NCBI RefSeq assembly: GCF_003116135.1
Contig: NZ_PDOA01000013.1
Location: 1 to 64,000, forward strand
From: Teichococcus aestuarii
Lineage (GTDB): Bacteria; Pseudomonadota; Alphaproteobacteria; Acetobacterales; Acetobacteraceae
Direction: 5' to 3'
DNA: 64,000 bases
The position numbers were made by a program, and so were the translations under genes. Below, in pieces: positions 34,717 to 43,868 of this stretch. A model generated the notes under the pieces. That model saw only the letters and a program-made list of their open reading frames with translations, had not been told where the DNA came from and did no database searches. How positions within the stretch are numbered: position 1 is the first letter of the stretch; every line of letters begins with the position of its first letter.

Positions 34717-35109
34717 TCAGGAGTGCCCCGCACTGGCGGCCCTCTCCGGCGCAGGCTTGGGTGCGCTGCCGCCGAACAGGCCGATATGCGCGTCGCCCCA
34801 TCGCTTCAGGGCGCCGAGGACCGGCTCCAGCGTGCGGCCGAGTGGCGAGAGGTTGTATTCCACCTTGGGCGGCACCTGGGCATAGACGGTGCGGGTGACC
34901 AGCCCGTCCTGCTCCAGCTCGCGCAGCTGGTTGGTCAGCGTGCGCTGCGTGACGCCGGGCAGCCGCCGGCGCATCTCGTTGAAGCGCATCGTGCCTTCGA
35001 GCAGGTGGAACAGGATGACGCATTTCCACTTGCCGTCGATCAGGCTGACGGCCGCCTCCACCGGGCAGCCGGGGTTGCAGTCCAGCCGGGAATGGCGGGG
35101 CTTGGCCAT
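34717..35109 (-). CDS. HxlR family transcriptional regulator
   Basis: A 130-aa winged-helix regulator of the HxlR (DUF24) family: the family start CPVEAAVSLIDGKWK, then FNEMRRRLPGVTQRTLTNQLRELE for DNA recognition. Cys11 and Cys15 lie near the N-terminus, where redox-sensing members such as YodB and QorR have their reactive Cys. It diverges from a quinone-reductase-like gene, the arrangement of QorR and QorA, so control of that gene by oxidants or quinones is likely. ATG 35109 is favoured over an upstream start at 35130. Confidence 0.9.
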   Translation of the reverse strand: MAKPRHSRLDCNPGCPVEAAVSLIDGKWKCVILFHLLEGTMRFNEMRRRLPGVTQRTLTNQLRELEQDGLVTRTVYAQVPPKVEYNLSPLGRTLEPVLGALKRWGDAHIGLFGGSAPKPAPERAASAGHS

Positions 35110-35163
35110 GGGCGGTATCCATCTCGACACTAGGGGCAGTGCTTGTGCGTATCGACGTGAAGC

Positions 35164-35184
35164 GCCGGAACCTTACCTTCCGGC
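35164..35184. promoter_or_regulatory. inverted repeat, possible HxlR operator
   Basis: GCCGGAA (35164-35170) and TTCCGGC (35178-35184) are inverted around 7 bases. They lie in the 100-base region between the HxlR gene and the divergent reductase, 25 bases from the reductase start. A regulator site is inferred from position. Confidence 0.4.
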
Positions 35185-35209
35185 CGGAAGCATTGCGAGG
35201 AGCAGCCCC

Positions 35210-36229
35210 ATGAAGGCCATCGCCTACCGGACCGCCGGCGCCATCGACCGCCCGGAGTCGTTGCAGGATATCGAGCTGCCGCGCCCCGAGCCGACGGGGC
35301 GGGACCTGCTGGTGCAGGTGCGGGCCGTGTCGGTGAACCCGGTGGACACCAAGGTCCGCCGCAGCGCCTCCGCCGAGCCCGGCCAGTGGAAGGTGCTGGG
35401 CTGGGACGCCGTCGGCACGGTGGTCGCCGCGGGTCCGGAGGCCAGCCTGTTCCGGCCTGGGGACGCCGTGGCCTATGCCGGCTCGATCATCCGCCCCGGC
35501 ACCAACAGCGAGTTTCACCTGGTGGATGAGCGGATCGTCGGCCGCAAGCCCGCCAGCTTGTCCGACGCCGAGGCGGCGGCCCTGCCGCTGACCGCCCTCA
35601 CCGCCTGGGAGGCGCTGTTCCACCGGCTGGAGGTGGCGCGCCCGGTGCCCGGCGCCGGCCACGCCATCCTGATCATCGGTGGGGCGGGCGGCGTCGGCTC
35701 CATCGCCGTGCAGCTGGCCCGCCGGCTGACGGACCTCACCGTCATCGCCACGGCCTCCCGCCCCGAGACCCAGGCCTGGGTGCGGGAGATGGGCGCGCAC
35801 CATGTGCTGGACCACCGCCAGCCCCTGGCGGCGCAGGTGGCGGCGCTCGGCATCGGCGCGCCCGCCTTCGTCTTCTCGACCACGGAAACGCACCAGCACC
35901 TGGCCGAGATCGCCGAGCTGATCGCGCCGCAGGGCCGCTTCGCCCTGATCGACGACCCGGAGACGCTGGACGTGAACCGCTTCAAGCGGAAATCCGTCTC
36001 CATCCATTGGGAGCTGATGTTCACCCGCTCCCTGTTCCAGACCGCCGACATGGACGAGCAGGGCAAGCTGCTCAACGAGGTGGCGCGGCTGGTGGACGAG
36101 GGCACGCTGCGCACTACCCTGGCCGAGCATATGGGCCCCATCAACGCCGCCAACCTGAAGCGCGCGCACGCGCTGATCGAGAGCGGCAAGGCGCGCGGCA
36201 AGATCGTGCTGGAGGGCTTCGGCGGCTGA
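35210..36229 (+). CDS. zinc-independent MDR quinone reductase-like enzyme
   Basis: A 339-aa medium-chain dehydrogenase/reductase. It has the N-terminal MKAIAYRT and [11 protein letters not shown] segments and the NADPH-binding [17 protein letters not shown] motif of the quinone oxidoreductase/YhdH side of the family. It lacks the Cys cluster of zinc alcohol dehydrogenases. GAGGAG lies seven bases before ATG 35210, which settles the start. It likely reduces quinones or enones in the cytoplasm. It is divergent from the HxlR regulator that probably controls it. Confidence 0.88.
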   Translation: MKAIAYRTAGAIDRPESLQDIELPRPEPTGRDLLVQVRAVSVNPVDTKVRRSASAEPGQWKVLGWDAVGTVVAAGPEASLFRPGDAVAYAGSIIRPGTNSEFHLVDERIVGRKPASLSDAEAAALPLTALTAWEALFHRLEVARPVPGAGHAILIIGGAGGVGSIAVQLARRLTDLTVIATASRPETQAWVREMGAHHVLDHRQPLAAQVAALGIGAPAFVFSTTETHQHLAEIAELIAPQGRFALIDDPETLDVNRFKRKSVSIHWELMFTRSLFQTADMDEQGKLLNEVARLVDEGTLRTTLAEHMGPINAANLKRAHALIESGKARGKIVLEGFGG

Positions 36230-36486
36230 GGGGCGCCGCGCCGGAGCCGGGCCGCCTTCCACGGAAGGCGGCCCGGCGATGGGTCGGCAAGGGGGAGGCG
36301 GCGCGGGAGAGGTGGCATTGGCCAGCGGCCCAGGGAAGCGGCGGAATGCACAAGAATTTCCGTCCCGCATGCTCGATAGATGGCGCGCATGACGGCCACG
36401 CCACGGGACGCACCATCGCCGCAGCCTGCGGACTGTCACGGTGGCCAGCCGGGCACAGCGATCCGATCCACGCAGGAGCCAGAACG

Positions 36487-37314
36487 ATGACCACCTTCAC
36501 CACCGCGGACGGCACCGAGATCTTCTACAAGGACTGGGGGACCGGGCAGCCGGTCGTCTTCCACCATGGCTGGCCGCTGAGCAGCGACGACTGGGACGCG
36601 CAGATGCTGTTCTTCCTGGCGCAGGGCTACCGCGTCGTCGCGCATGACCGCCGGGGCCATGGCCGCTCCACCCAGACCGACAGCGGCAACGAGATGGACA
36701 CCTACGCGGCCGATGTCGCCGCGCTGGCGGCGCATCTGGACCTGCGCGACGCCATCCATGTCGGGCACTCCACCGGCGGCGGCGAGGTGGCGCGCTACGT
36801 GGCGCGGCATGGCGGCGGCGGACGCGTGGCCAAGGCGGTGCTGATCGGCGCCGTGCCGCCGGTGATGGTCAGGAGCGAGAAGAACCCGGGCGGCCTGCCG
36901 CTCGAGGTGTTCGACGGCTTCCGCGCCGCCCTCGTCGCGAACCGGGCGCAGTTCTTCCGCGACATCCCGGCGGGCCCCTTCTACGGTTTCAACCGGCCTG
37001 ACGCGAAGGTCTCGCCGGGCGTGGTCGACAATTGGTGGCGCCAGGGCATGATGGGCGGCGCCAAGGCGCATTACGACTGCATCAAGGCCTTCTCGGAAAC
37101 CGACTTCACCGAGGACCTCCAGGCGATCGACGTGCCCGTGCTGGTCATGCATGGCGAGGACGACCAGATCGTGCCGATCGCGGATTCCGCCCTGCTTGCC
37201 ATCCGGCTGCTGAAGCACGGCGCGCTCAAGACCTATCCCGGCCTGTCGCACGGCATGTGCACCACCCATGCCGATGTCATCAACGCCGACCTGCTGGCCT
37301 TCATGCGGGGCTGA
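36487..37314 (+). CDS. non-heme chloroperoxidase-like alpha/beta hydrolase
   Basis: A 275-aa alpha/beta hydrolase close to cofactor-free haloperoxidases and aryl esterases. The triad is Ser95 (GHSTGGGE), an Asp at 225 or 226 (HGEDDQIVP) and His255 (GLSHGM); the oxyanion region is [16 protein letters not shown] at 36474-36478 stands eight bases before ATG 36487. Such enzymes hydrolyse esters and can form peracids in vitro; the physiological substrate is unknown. It is probably a single-gene unit: 257 bases without a gene separate it from the reductase, and a strong hairpin follows. Confidence 0.88.
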   Translation: MTTFTTADGTEIFYKDWGTGQPVVFHHGWPLSSDDWDAQMLFFLAQGYRVVAHDRRGHGRSTQTDSGNEMDTYAADVAALAAHLDLRDAIHVGHSTGGGEVARYVARHGGGGRVAKAVLIGAVPPVMVRSEKNPGGLPLEVFDGFRAALVANRAQFFRDIPAGPFYGFNRPDAKVSPGVVDNWWRQGMMGGAKAHYDCIKAFSETDFTEDLQAIDVPVLVMHGEDDQIVPIADSALLAIRLLKHGALKTYPGLSHGMCTTHADVINADLLAFMRG

Positions 37315-37321
37315 ACCGCAC

Positions 37322-37360
37322 CCGGCCCCCGCCCCGGCGGAGGGCGGGGCGGGGGGCCGG
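37322..37360. terminator. GC-rich hairpin after chloroperoxidase gene
   Basis: A 15-bp stem (37322-37336 with 37345-37360) has one bulged G and an 8-base loop. It lies between convergent genes, the hydrolase on plus and the cytochrome oxidase operon on minus, and can stop both. Confidence 0.6.
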
Positions 37361-37464
37361 CCAGGGCCTTTCCCGTTCGCACCGGCGCGCGGAAAAGGCT
37401 CTGGCTCATTGTTTTCACGAGCATTCTCACGCGATCAGGCGAAGCAGCCTGCTCGCGATCTGCT

Positions 37465-37872
37465 CTAGAAGCCGGAGCGGCCGCCCGCAGTCTCCGGCGG
37501 CTCCATCGTCCTGTCTTCCATGTGCTCCGGCTGGGTCAGCGGCGCGCGCGTGGCCTGGTCGGCGAAGACCAGCGCGGCCAGGAAGCCCACCCAGAGCAGC
37601 CAGGCCCCGCCCGCCAGCCGCAGCAGCGGATCGGGGCGGCGCAGATGCATGAAGAACAGGCCGATCAGCAGCATCTTGGCGGCGGCGATGCCGAGGCTCA
37701 CGGCCATGTTCCACCGGCCCATCGGCAGGTAGGCCAGGGCGCAGCTGGCCAGGGCCAGCCCCACCAGAACGAGCCACACCGGCAGGCTGCGCGCCAGGAT
37801 GGCCCCGGCGCTGCGCGGTGTGGCTTCCCCCAGGGAGCGCTTGCTCGACCGCCTGCTCGAGCGCCCGCTCAT
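37465..37872 (-). CDS. caa3 oxidase subunit IV
   Basis: A 135-aa membrane protein with three hydrophobic helices, matching the prokaryotic cytochrome c oxidase subunit IV family (CtaF/CyoD type). The first 25 residues are Ser/Arg-rich and polar. ATG 37872 overlaps the subunit III stop by four bases. It is the last gene of the 12-gene ACIII-caa3 operon. It assists assembly or stability of the oxidase core. Confidence 0.85.
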   Translation of the reverse strand: MSGRSSRRSSKRSLGEATPRSAGAILARSLPVWLVLVGLALASCALAYLPMGRWNMAVSLGIAAAKMLLIGLFFMHLRRPDPLLRLAGGAWLLWVGFLAALVFADQATRAPLTQPEHMEDRTMEPPETAGGRSGF

Positions 37873-38498
37873 GCCGCGCGCCCGTCGAGATAGAGCAGCG
37901 GGTAGAGAAACATCCACACCACGTCGATCAGGTGCCAATACAGCGCCGCCGCCTCGAAGGCCGGGCTGCGCCAGGGGCGGCGGCCCAGCACCGCCTGGCC
38001 GGCCAGCCAGGCGATGGCGGAGAGGCCGCCCAGCAGGTGCAGCCCGTGCAGCCCGGTCAGCAGCCAGTAGAAGGCGAAGGCGATCCGCGCCGCCGGCTGC
38101 TCCAGCGCGAAGCCGGGGCCGGGCCAGAGCCCCTTCGCCAGGTCGGCGCGCCATTCCAGCCCCTTCAGGCACAGGAAGGCCAGGCCCAGCGCCAGGGTCA
38201 GCCCGAGCGCCCGGCCCGCCAGCCGCGGCAGCTCGGCCCGCGCCGCCTGGGCGCCGACCGCCATCGTCAGGCTGCTGGTCAGCAGCAGCAGCGTGTTGGC
38301 CGTGCCATAGACGATGTCGGCCTCGCGCCCGGCCGCGGCGAAGGCCGCCGGATGGAACCAGCGCGTGGCGATGAAGGCCAGGATCAGCCCGCCGAACAGC
38401 AGGGCCTCGCTGGCCAGGAACAGCCACATGCCGAAGCTGGCCGCCTCGCGCTGGCGGCGCAGGCTGTGCCACGGCTCGCGCAGCGCCCCGCCGCTCAC
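37869..38498 (-). CDS. caa3 oxidase subunit III
   Basis: A 209-aa membrane protein with five helices and the subunit III hallmarks SFGMWLFLASEALLFGG near the start, LTGLHGLHLLGG in the middle, and AALYWHLIDVVWMFLYPLLY at the end. It starts with GTG at 38498, overlapping the subunit I stop by four bases (GTGA). Five helices instead of seven is usual for this type. It stabilises the catalytic subunit. Confidence 0.9.
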   Translation of the reverse strand: MSGGALREPWHSLRRQREAASFGMWLFLASEALLFGGLILAFIATRWFHPAAFAAAGREADIVYGTANTLLLLTSSLTMAVGAQAARAELPRLAGRALGLTLALGLAFLCLKGLEWRADLAKGLWPGPGFALEQPAARIAFAFYWLLTGLHGLHLLGGLSAIAWLAGQAVLGRRPWRSPAFEAAALYWHLIDVVWMFLYPLLYLDGRAA

Positions 38499-40186
38499 AG
38501 GTTGCCGCCCTGGTTCTGGTGCGGCTCCCGCTCGGAATGGTGCGGGCCCTCCGCCTCGGGGTGGTAGAGATAGGGGCCCTCCGCCACCACCGGCAGCACG
38601 CCGAAATTCCCGCGCGGCGGCGGCGAGGCGGTGCGCCATTCGAGGCCCGTGGCATCCCACGGGTCGTCGGTCGCCCGCGCGCCGCGGAACAGCGAGAAGG
38701 TGAGATAGGCCATCGGCAGCAGGTAGGCCGCCGCCAGCAGCACCGCGCCGCAGGAGGACATGACGTGCCAGATCTGGAACTCGGGCGGATAGGCGGCGTA
38801 GCGCCGCGGCATGCCGGCGAAGCCCATGACGAACATGGGGAAGAAGGTGAAGGCGAAGCCGAAGAACATCAGGATGGCGGCGAAGCGCGCCCAGCCCTCC
38901 GGGTAGAGCCGCCCGGTGATCTTGGGCCACCAGAAGGAGAGGCCGCCATACAGCGCCGTCACCGCGCCGCCCACCATGATGAAGTGGAAATGCGCCACCA
39001 CGAAGTAGGTGTCCGTCACGTGCACGTCGATCGGGATGGCGGCCAGGAACAGCCCGGTCAGCCCGCCCAGCGTGAACAGCCCGATGAAGCCGAGGGCGTA
39101 GAGCATCGGCGCCTCGAAGGTGATCTGGCCGCGGTAGAGGGTGAAGGTCCAGTTGAAGACCTTGATGGCCGAGGGCACGGCGATGACGAAGGACAGGAAG
39201 GAGAAGACCAGGCTGGTGAAGAGCGACTGGCCGGAGACGAACATGTGGTGCCCCCAGACCAGGAAGCCCACCACCGCGATCCAGAGGATGGCGTAGACCA
39301 TGAAGGTGTAGCCGAAGATGCGGCGCCGCGCGAAGCAGGTGACGATCTCGCTGATCACGCCGAAGGAGGGCAGGATCATGATGTACACGGCCGGGTGGCT
39401 GTAGAACCAGAACAGGTGCTGGAACAGCAGCGGATCGCCGCCCTGGGCCGGGTCGAACACCGGCAGGCCGAAGGCGCGCTCGGCCACGATCAGCAGCAGC
39501 GAGGCGGCCAGCACCGGCGTCGCCAGCACCATCACCACCGAGGTGCCGTAGAGCGCCCAGACCAGCAGCGGCAGCCGGAACCAGTGCATCCCCGGCGCCC
39601 GCAGCAGGTGCACCGTGGCGATGAAGTTCAGCCCCGTGGCGATGGAGGAGAACCCCGCCAGGATGACCGCCAGCGCCGCCAGCAGCACGTAGCCGTTGGA
39701 GAACATGGTGGAGAAGGGCGTGTAGAAGGTCCAGCCCGTGTCCACCCCGCCCGCCACCAGCGCCACCACCAGCAGCAGGCCCGCGCCCACGAACAGGTAC
39801 CAGCTCAGCAGGTTCACGCGCGGGAAGGCCAGGTCGCGCGCGCCGATCATCAGCGGCAGCAGGAAGTTGCCCAGCGTGTTCGGGATGGAGGGGACCAGGA
39901 AGAACCACACCATCACCGTGCCGTGCAGGGTGAACATGCGGTTGTAGGCGTCGGCCGTCATCAGATCCTGCTCGGGCGTGAACAGCTCCAGCCGGATCAT
40001 CACCGCGCCGAAGCCGCCGATGACGAAGAAGGCCAGCAGCGTGGCCATGTAGAGCAGCGCGATGCGCTTGTGGTCGGTCGTCAGCAGCCAGGAGCCGAGG
40101 CCCTGCTCCGCCGTCAGGTAGTTGTCGGGCCAGGGCTCGGCCGGCCCCTCCGCCGGGCGGACACGGCCCGCCGCCAGCTCGCTCAC
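38495..40186 (-). CDS. caa3 oxidase subunit I, A2 type
   Basis: A 563-aa catalytic subunit of a heme-copper oxidase, with twelve or more helices. Heme and CuB ligands are visible in FTLHGTVMVWFF, FWFYSHPAVYIM, WGHHMFVSG and VVAHFHFIMVGG. YSHP in place of the GHPEVY motif means that the proton-channel Glu is absent, placing it in the A2 group (Tyr-Ser in helix VI) with Thermus and Rhodothermus caa3 enzymes. The GTG start at 40186 overlaps the subunit II stop by four bases. It reduces oxygen to water and pumps protons. Confidence 0.94.
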   Translation of the reverse strand: MSELAAGRVRPAEGPAEPWPDNYLTAEQGLGSWLLTTDHKRIALLYMATLLAFFVIGGFGAVMIRLELFTPEQDLMTADAYNRMFTLHGTVMVWFFLVPSIPNTLGNFLLPLMIGARDLAFPRVNLLSWYLFVGAGLLLVVALVAGGVDTGWTFYTPFSTMFSNGYVLLAALAVILAGFSSIATGLNFIATVHLLRAPGMHWFRLPLLVWALYGTSVVMVLATPVLAASLLLIVAERAFGLPVFDPAQGGDPLLFQHLFWFYSHPAVYIMILPSFGVISEIVTCFARRRIFGYTFMVYAILWIAVVGFLVWGHHMFVSGQSLFTSLVFSFLSFVIAVPSAIKVFNWTFTLYRGQITFEAPMLYALGFIGLFTLGGLTGLFLAAIPIDVHVTDTYFVVAHFHFIMVGGAVTALYGGLSFWWPKITGRLYPEGWARFAAILMFFGFAFTFFPMFVMGFAGMPRRYAAYPPEFQIWHVMSSCGAVLLAAAYLLPMAYLTFSLFRGARATDDPWDATGLEWRTASPPPRGNFGVLPVVAEGPYLYHPEAEGPHHSEREPHQNQGGNL

Positions 40187-41157
40187 GGCTCGCTGCTCAT
40201 GTTTCGTGGCTCCCCGGGGGACGCGCCCCGCGCCGGCATGGACATCAGGTAGGCCAGGATGGCCTGCAGCTCCCCCTCGCCGAGGATGCCGGCGAAGGGC
40301 GGCATGACCGGCTCGTAGCCGGCCGCGATGTCGCGGCGCGGCTGGAGGATGGAATCGCGCAGATAGGCCTCGTCCGCGCGGCGGACGCTGCCATCGGCCA
40401 GGGCGACCTGCCGGCCGTAGAGGCCGCGCAGCTCCGGCGCGTGGACGCGCGAGGCGGGCGCGTGGCAGCCGGAGCAGCCGACGCTCTCGAACAGCGCCCG
40501 GCCTTCCCGCGCCAGGTCGTCGGCCTGGGGCTGGGCGGCCCGCCAGCGCGCATAATCCTCCGGCTCCATGACGACCACCTTGCCCAGCATGCGCGAATGC
40601 AAGGTGCCGCAATACTCGGCGCAGAACAGCGGGAACTCGCCGGTCTGCGTCGGCTTCAAGGAAAGCTGCGTCATCCGCCCCGGCAGCACGTCCTGCTTCA
40701 GGCGGAAGGAGGGCACGTAGAAGGAATGGATCACGTCTTCCGAGCGCATCACCAGGCGCACCGGCTCGCCCCGCGGCAGGTGCAGCGCGTCGATCTCCCG
40801 CGCCCCGTCCGGGTGGCGGGCCTTCCACATCCATTGCCGGGCCAGGATGTGGATCTCCAGCGCGTCCGGGTCGCCGCGCTGCCCGCCGAGCACGGCGATG
40901 CTGGCCCAGGCGAACAGGAACATCGCCAGGAAGGCGGTTGCGGCGGTCCAGCCGACCTCGACCTCCTTCTGGATCAGCTCCGGCAGCTCGCCGCGCCGCG
41001 CCGCCGAGCCGCGCCGGTAGCGGATGGCAAAGCCCAGCAGCAGCGCCGCCACCAGCAGCACGATGGCGCCGCTGATCGCCAGCATGGCGATGACGATGGC
41101 GTCCACCCCCGCCGCCACCTCCGACGCCGCCGGGGGCCAGAAGGCGATGCCGCTCAT
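40183..41157 (-). CDS. caa3 oxidase subunit II with fused cytochrome c
   Basis: A 324-aa subunit: two N-terminal helices, a CuA cupredoxin domain with ligands in VIHSFYVP and FCAEYCGTLHSRM, then a C-terminal cytochrome c domain with CSGCH and a likely axial Met in VMPPFAG. The fusion defines a caa3 oxidase and lets the enzyme take electrons without a separate soluble cytochrome. The ATG start overlaps the SCO stop by four bases. It receives electrons from the ActE cytochrome of the linked alternative complex III. Confidence 0.94.
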   Translation of the reverse strand: MSGIAFWPPAASEVAAGVDAIVIAMLAISGAIVLLVAALLLGFAIRYRRGSAARRGELPELIQKEVEVGWTAATAFLAMFLFAWASIAVLGGQRGDPDALEIHILARQWMWKARHPDGAREIDALHLPRGEPVRLVMRSEDVIHSFYVPSFRLKQDVLPGRMTQLSLKPTQTGEFPLFCAEYCGTLHSRMLGKVVVMEPEDYARWRAAQPQADDLAREGRALFESVGCSGCHAPASRVHAPELRGLYGRQVALADGSVRRADEAYLRDSILQPRRDIAAGYEPVMPPFAGILGEGELQAILAYLMSMPARGASPGEPRNMSSEP

Positions 41158-41951
41158 GCCCGCCGCTCCCGCCGCAGCGCCCAGAGCATGAAGCCGCCGA
41201 GCGCCAGGCTCGTCGCCACGCTGCCCAGCATCAGCACGCGCCGGACCCGGGCGGTCCAGATCCCCCGCGCCGCGTCGAAGCCGTAGCAGAACAGGCGCAG
41301 CCGCTCGCCGAGGCTGCCCAGCCGCCCCTCCGCCGCCTCCACCAGCGCCAGGCGCAGGGCGGGCGGGTCCAGCTCCAGCCCGCCCAGCACGCGGGAGAGC
41401 CGCCCGTCCGGCGCCAGCACCAGAACTCCCAGGGGGTGCGCGTAGCTGTCGGTCTCCGCGTCGTAGCGGGCCTCGTAGCCGAAGGCGGAGCGCGCGGCCT
41501 GCAGCGCCGCCGCGTCGCCGCCCAGGAAGCGCACGGCGCCGGCAGGGGCGGCGGGGAAGTGCAGCGCCTTCATGGCGGCGGCCGCGCCGGGGCCGTCCTT
41601 CGGGTCGAGCCCGAGCGCCAGCACCGTGTAATCCGCGCCGGCGCGCAGCCCGGTCTCCGCCAGGGCGGCGGCGGCAAGCCCCAGCGCCGTGCCGCAGAGC
41701 ACGGTGCAGGTGTAGTCGGCGAAGACCAGCACGGCCGGGCGGTCCTGCTGCGCCGCGCCCGCCCGCACCGGCCGCCCGGCCTCGTCGCGCAGGGCCAGGC
41801 CTGGCGGCAGCGCGGCCCCGGGTGGCGGGTGCAAGACCACCCCGGCCAGTTGCGCCTCCGTCAGCGCGGCCCGGGCGGCGCCCGGCAGCAGCGCCGCCAG
41901 CAGCGCCGCCATCAGGACTGCCAGCAAAGCCGCCCCGGCCAGCTGCCTCAT
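41154..41951 (-). CDS. SCO-like copper chaperone
   Basis: A 265-aa SCO1/SenC-type thioredoxin-fold protein: a signal or anchor helix (about residues 5-28), the copper-binding CTVLC (Cys82 and Cys86), a later His173 in YAHPLG that completes the site, and a C-terminal helix anchoring it to the membrane. It delivers copper to the CuA centre of subunit II, whose gene follows with a four-base overlap. The extra C-terminal helix is common in members found in ACIII clusters. Confidence 0.9.
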   Translation of the reverse strand: MRQLAGAALLAVLMAALLAALLPGAARAALTEAQLAGVVLHPPPGAALPPGLALRDEAGRPVRAGAAQQDRPAVLVFADYTCTVLCGTALGLAAAALAETGLRAGADYTVLALGLDPKDGPGAAAAMKALHFPAAPAGAVRFLGGDAAALQAARSAFGYEARYDAETDSYAHPLGVLVLAPDGRLSRVLGGLELDPPALRLALVEAAEGRLGSLGERLRLFCYGFDAARGIWTARVRRVLMLGSVATSLALGGFMLWALRRERRA

Positions 41952-42322
41952 GGCGCGGCCTCCCGCCGGATGGGCGGCGGCGGCGCGGCGGGCTGCTCCA
42001 GCGGGTCGTAGGCCGCCGCGCCCCGGGCGGCGATGAGCGCCATCGCCTCGGCCACCGCGCGGCGCGGCGGATCGTCGCCGGCCTCGAGCTGGGCGGCTTG
42101 CGCGGCCCGGAAGTCGCGCAGCGCGGCGGCGGGGTCGGTCTCCAGCCGCGGCGGCGCGAAGCGCTCGGGCGGGCTGTAGCGCTCCGGCGCCTGCGCCCAG
42201 CGGTAGAGGAGGAACAGCCCGGCCATCACCAGCGCCAGGAAGGCCGCCGTGCCCAGCCCGACGCCCAGGATGGCCCAGGACCGCAGCGCCAGCGTCTCGC
42301 GCCGCTCCAGGGGGTTGCTCAT
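41948..42322 (-). CDS. small membrane protein of the ACIII-caa3 operon
   Basis: A 124-aa protein with one hydrophobic helix at about residues 18-40, followed by a Pro/Arg/Ala-rich periplasmic tail with a LETDPAAALRDF segment. It overlaps ActF and SCO by four bases each, so it is surely translated. Similar one-helix proteins occur at this position in other ACIII operons, but no role is assigned. It could be an assembly factor or an accessory subunit joining the two complexes. Confidence 0.75.
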   Translation of the reverse strand: MSNPLERRETLALRSWAILGVGLGTAAFLALVMAGLFLLYRWAQAPERYSPPERFAPPRLETDPAAALRDFRAAQAAQLEAGDDPPRRAVAEAMALIAARGAAAYDPLEQPAAPPPPIRREAAP

Positions 42323-43377
42323 GCCGCCCGTTCCTGCGCGGCGGGGGCCAGCCATGCCGCCAACGGCCGGTAGGCCAGGCCGATCCACAGCCCGCCCACC
42401 GACAGCGTGGCAAGGGCGGCGGCCGGCAGGCTCCACGGCCCCGCCGCCGGCGCCACCAGCCAGGCGTGGTGCAGCGACAGCCCCGCCAGCAGCCAGGGCG
42501 CCAGCCGCGCCTGCGCCGCCGGGCTGCGGCGCAGGCCGCCCGGCAGCAGCACCAGCAGCGGCAGCAGGCCGGAGAGCAGCAGCGACAGGGCTTCGAGCCA
42601 GAGCCAGGGGGATGCCCCGCGCGCCAGATACCACGCGGCCTTGTGCGGCAGGTTGCCGTACCAGATGACCAGATACTGGCTGAAGCCAAGATAGAGCGCG
42701 CCCAGCACCGCCGCCAGCAGCAGGCCACCGAGATCGGCCGCCGCATCCTCCCCCGCGCCGCGGCACAGCGCCGCCCAGGCCAGCGCGGCCAGCAGCTGCG
42801 AGACCAGCAGCGACAGGCCGAAGGCGGTGGAATGGAAGTGCGGCGCCAGGGACAGCACCCAATCGAAGCCGAGCAGCGTCACCGCCACGCCGTGCAGGAC
42901 GAGGCCGAGCGCGGCAACGCCCTGCCGCGCCGGGCCCTGCTCCAGCCGGAGCAGCAGCCAGGCCAGGGCCGACCACAACAGCAGGGCCAGCCCCGTGCGG
43001 AGGATGAAGCCGGCAGCGTTGAGATAAAGCCGCGCTACATCCGGATGGCCGGCGAGCTCCGGCTCCGCCACCCAGGGGTAGAGCACGCCGAGGCTGAGCA
43101 GCAGGGGCAGGGCCAGCGGCAGGAACAGGGGCAGGCTGCCCGCGGCCGGTGCCAGCACGGGCCGCAGCGCCGTGCCCCAGCGCCCGCCGGTCAGGGCATG
43201 GATGGCCAGCAGCGCCAGCGCCCCCAGCGCGATGCCCAGCCAGAACAGCAGCGCCGCCAGCCAGCCCGCCGCCAGGGCGGGCCGTGCCGCGGGCCACAGG
43301 AGGAGAGCCAGCCCCAGCACCGCCGTGCCGCAAAGCCCGAGGGGCAGCGCCGGCCCCTGCCAGGGGGGCGGCCTCAC
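42319..43377 (-). CDS. actF: alternative complex III subunit ActF
   Basis: A 352-aa membrane protein with about ten helices, of the NrfD-like quinol-site type found as ActF. Conserved-looking pieces include FDWVLSLAPHFHSTAFGL and GFSQYLVIWYGNLPHKAAWY. The GTG start at 43377 overlaps the ActE stop by four bases. Its paralogue ActC lies two genes upstream. In solved ACIII structures ActF is the second membrane core subunit, thought to support proton translocation. Confidence 0.88.
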   Translation of the reverse strand: MRPPPWQGPALPLGLCGTAVLGLALLLWPAARPALAAGWLAALLFWLGIALGALALLAIHALTGGRWGTALRPVLAPAAGSLPLFLPLALPLLLSLGVLYPWVAEPELAGHPDVARLYLNAAGFILRTGLALLLWSALAWLLLRLEQGPARQGVAALGLVLHGVAVTLLGFDWVLSLAPHFHSTAFGLSLLVSQLLAALAWAALCRGAGEDAAADLGGLLLAAVLGALYLGFSQYLVIWYGNLPHKAAWYLARGASPWLWLEALSLLLSGLLPLLVLLPGGLRRSPAAQARLAPWLLAGLSLHHAWLVAPAAGPWSLPAAALATLSVGGLWIGLAYRPLAAWLAPAAQERAA

Positions 43378-43868
43378 GGGGCGGCCTCCGCCGCCCGCGG
43401 CAGGCGGGAGAGCTGCAGGGCGCGGATATAGGCCACCACCGCCCAGCGGTCGGGCGGCGCCAGCCGGTCGCCATAGCCGTACATGACGCCGTAGCCATCG
43501 CCGATCACGTCGTAGAAGTGCCGGGCGGGCGCGGCGCGGAGGCGGGTCGTGTGGTAGCTGGGCGGGGCGGGGAAGCCGTGGCGGACGATCATGCCGTCGC
43601 CCGCGCCGGCGGCGCCGTGGCAGGGGGTGCAGAAGATGGCGTACTGCGCCTCCCCCCGCGCCAGCAGGGCGGGGGTCGCGGGCGGCGGCGCGGCGGCGGC
43701 GGCCTCCCGCGCCAGGTCGCCCTGCGCCACCACGCCCTCCGGCGGCGGGCGGGCGGTGGTGCCGTCCTGCCACAGGCCGCTGCGCTCATAGGTGTCGAGC
43801 CGCCGCTGCTGCGCCATGTCCAGCTTGCAGCCGGCGAGCAGCAGCAGGGCGCAGGCGGCGGCCCTCAC
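43374..43868 (-). CDS. actE: alternative complex III cytochrome c subunit ActE
   Basis: A 164-aa monoheme cytochrome c with a lipoprotein signal (LLLLAGC, lipidated Cys near residue 14), one CTPCH heme site and [11 protein letters not shown] with the likely axial Met. The GTG start at 43868 overlaps the ActD stop by four bases. As a periplasm-facing lipid-anchored heme protein it should pass electrons from ACIII to the caa3 subunit II heme domain. Confidence 0.9.
   Translation of the reverse strand: MRAAACALLLLAGCKLDMAQQRRLDTYERSGLWQDGTTARPPPEGVVAQGDLAREAAAAAPPPATPALLARGEAQYAIFCTPCHGAAGAGDGMIVRHGFPAPPSYHTTRLRAAPARHFYDVIGDGYGVMYGYGDRLAPPDRWAVVAYIRALQLSRLPRAAEAAP

Noticed and set aside
35210-36229. 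Reading the enzyme as a zinc alcohol dehydrogenase
   Set aside because: The zinc-binding Cys set is absent and the NADPH site is of the quinone reductase type.
33335-36439. A 1034-codon minus-strand frame covering the MFS gene and beyond
   Set aside because: Only the last 408 residues look like a protein; the rest is antisense to the reductase and out of frame with HxlR.
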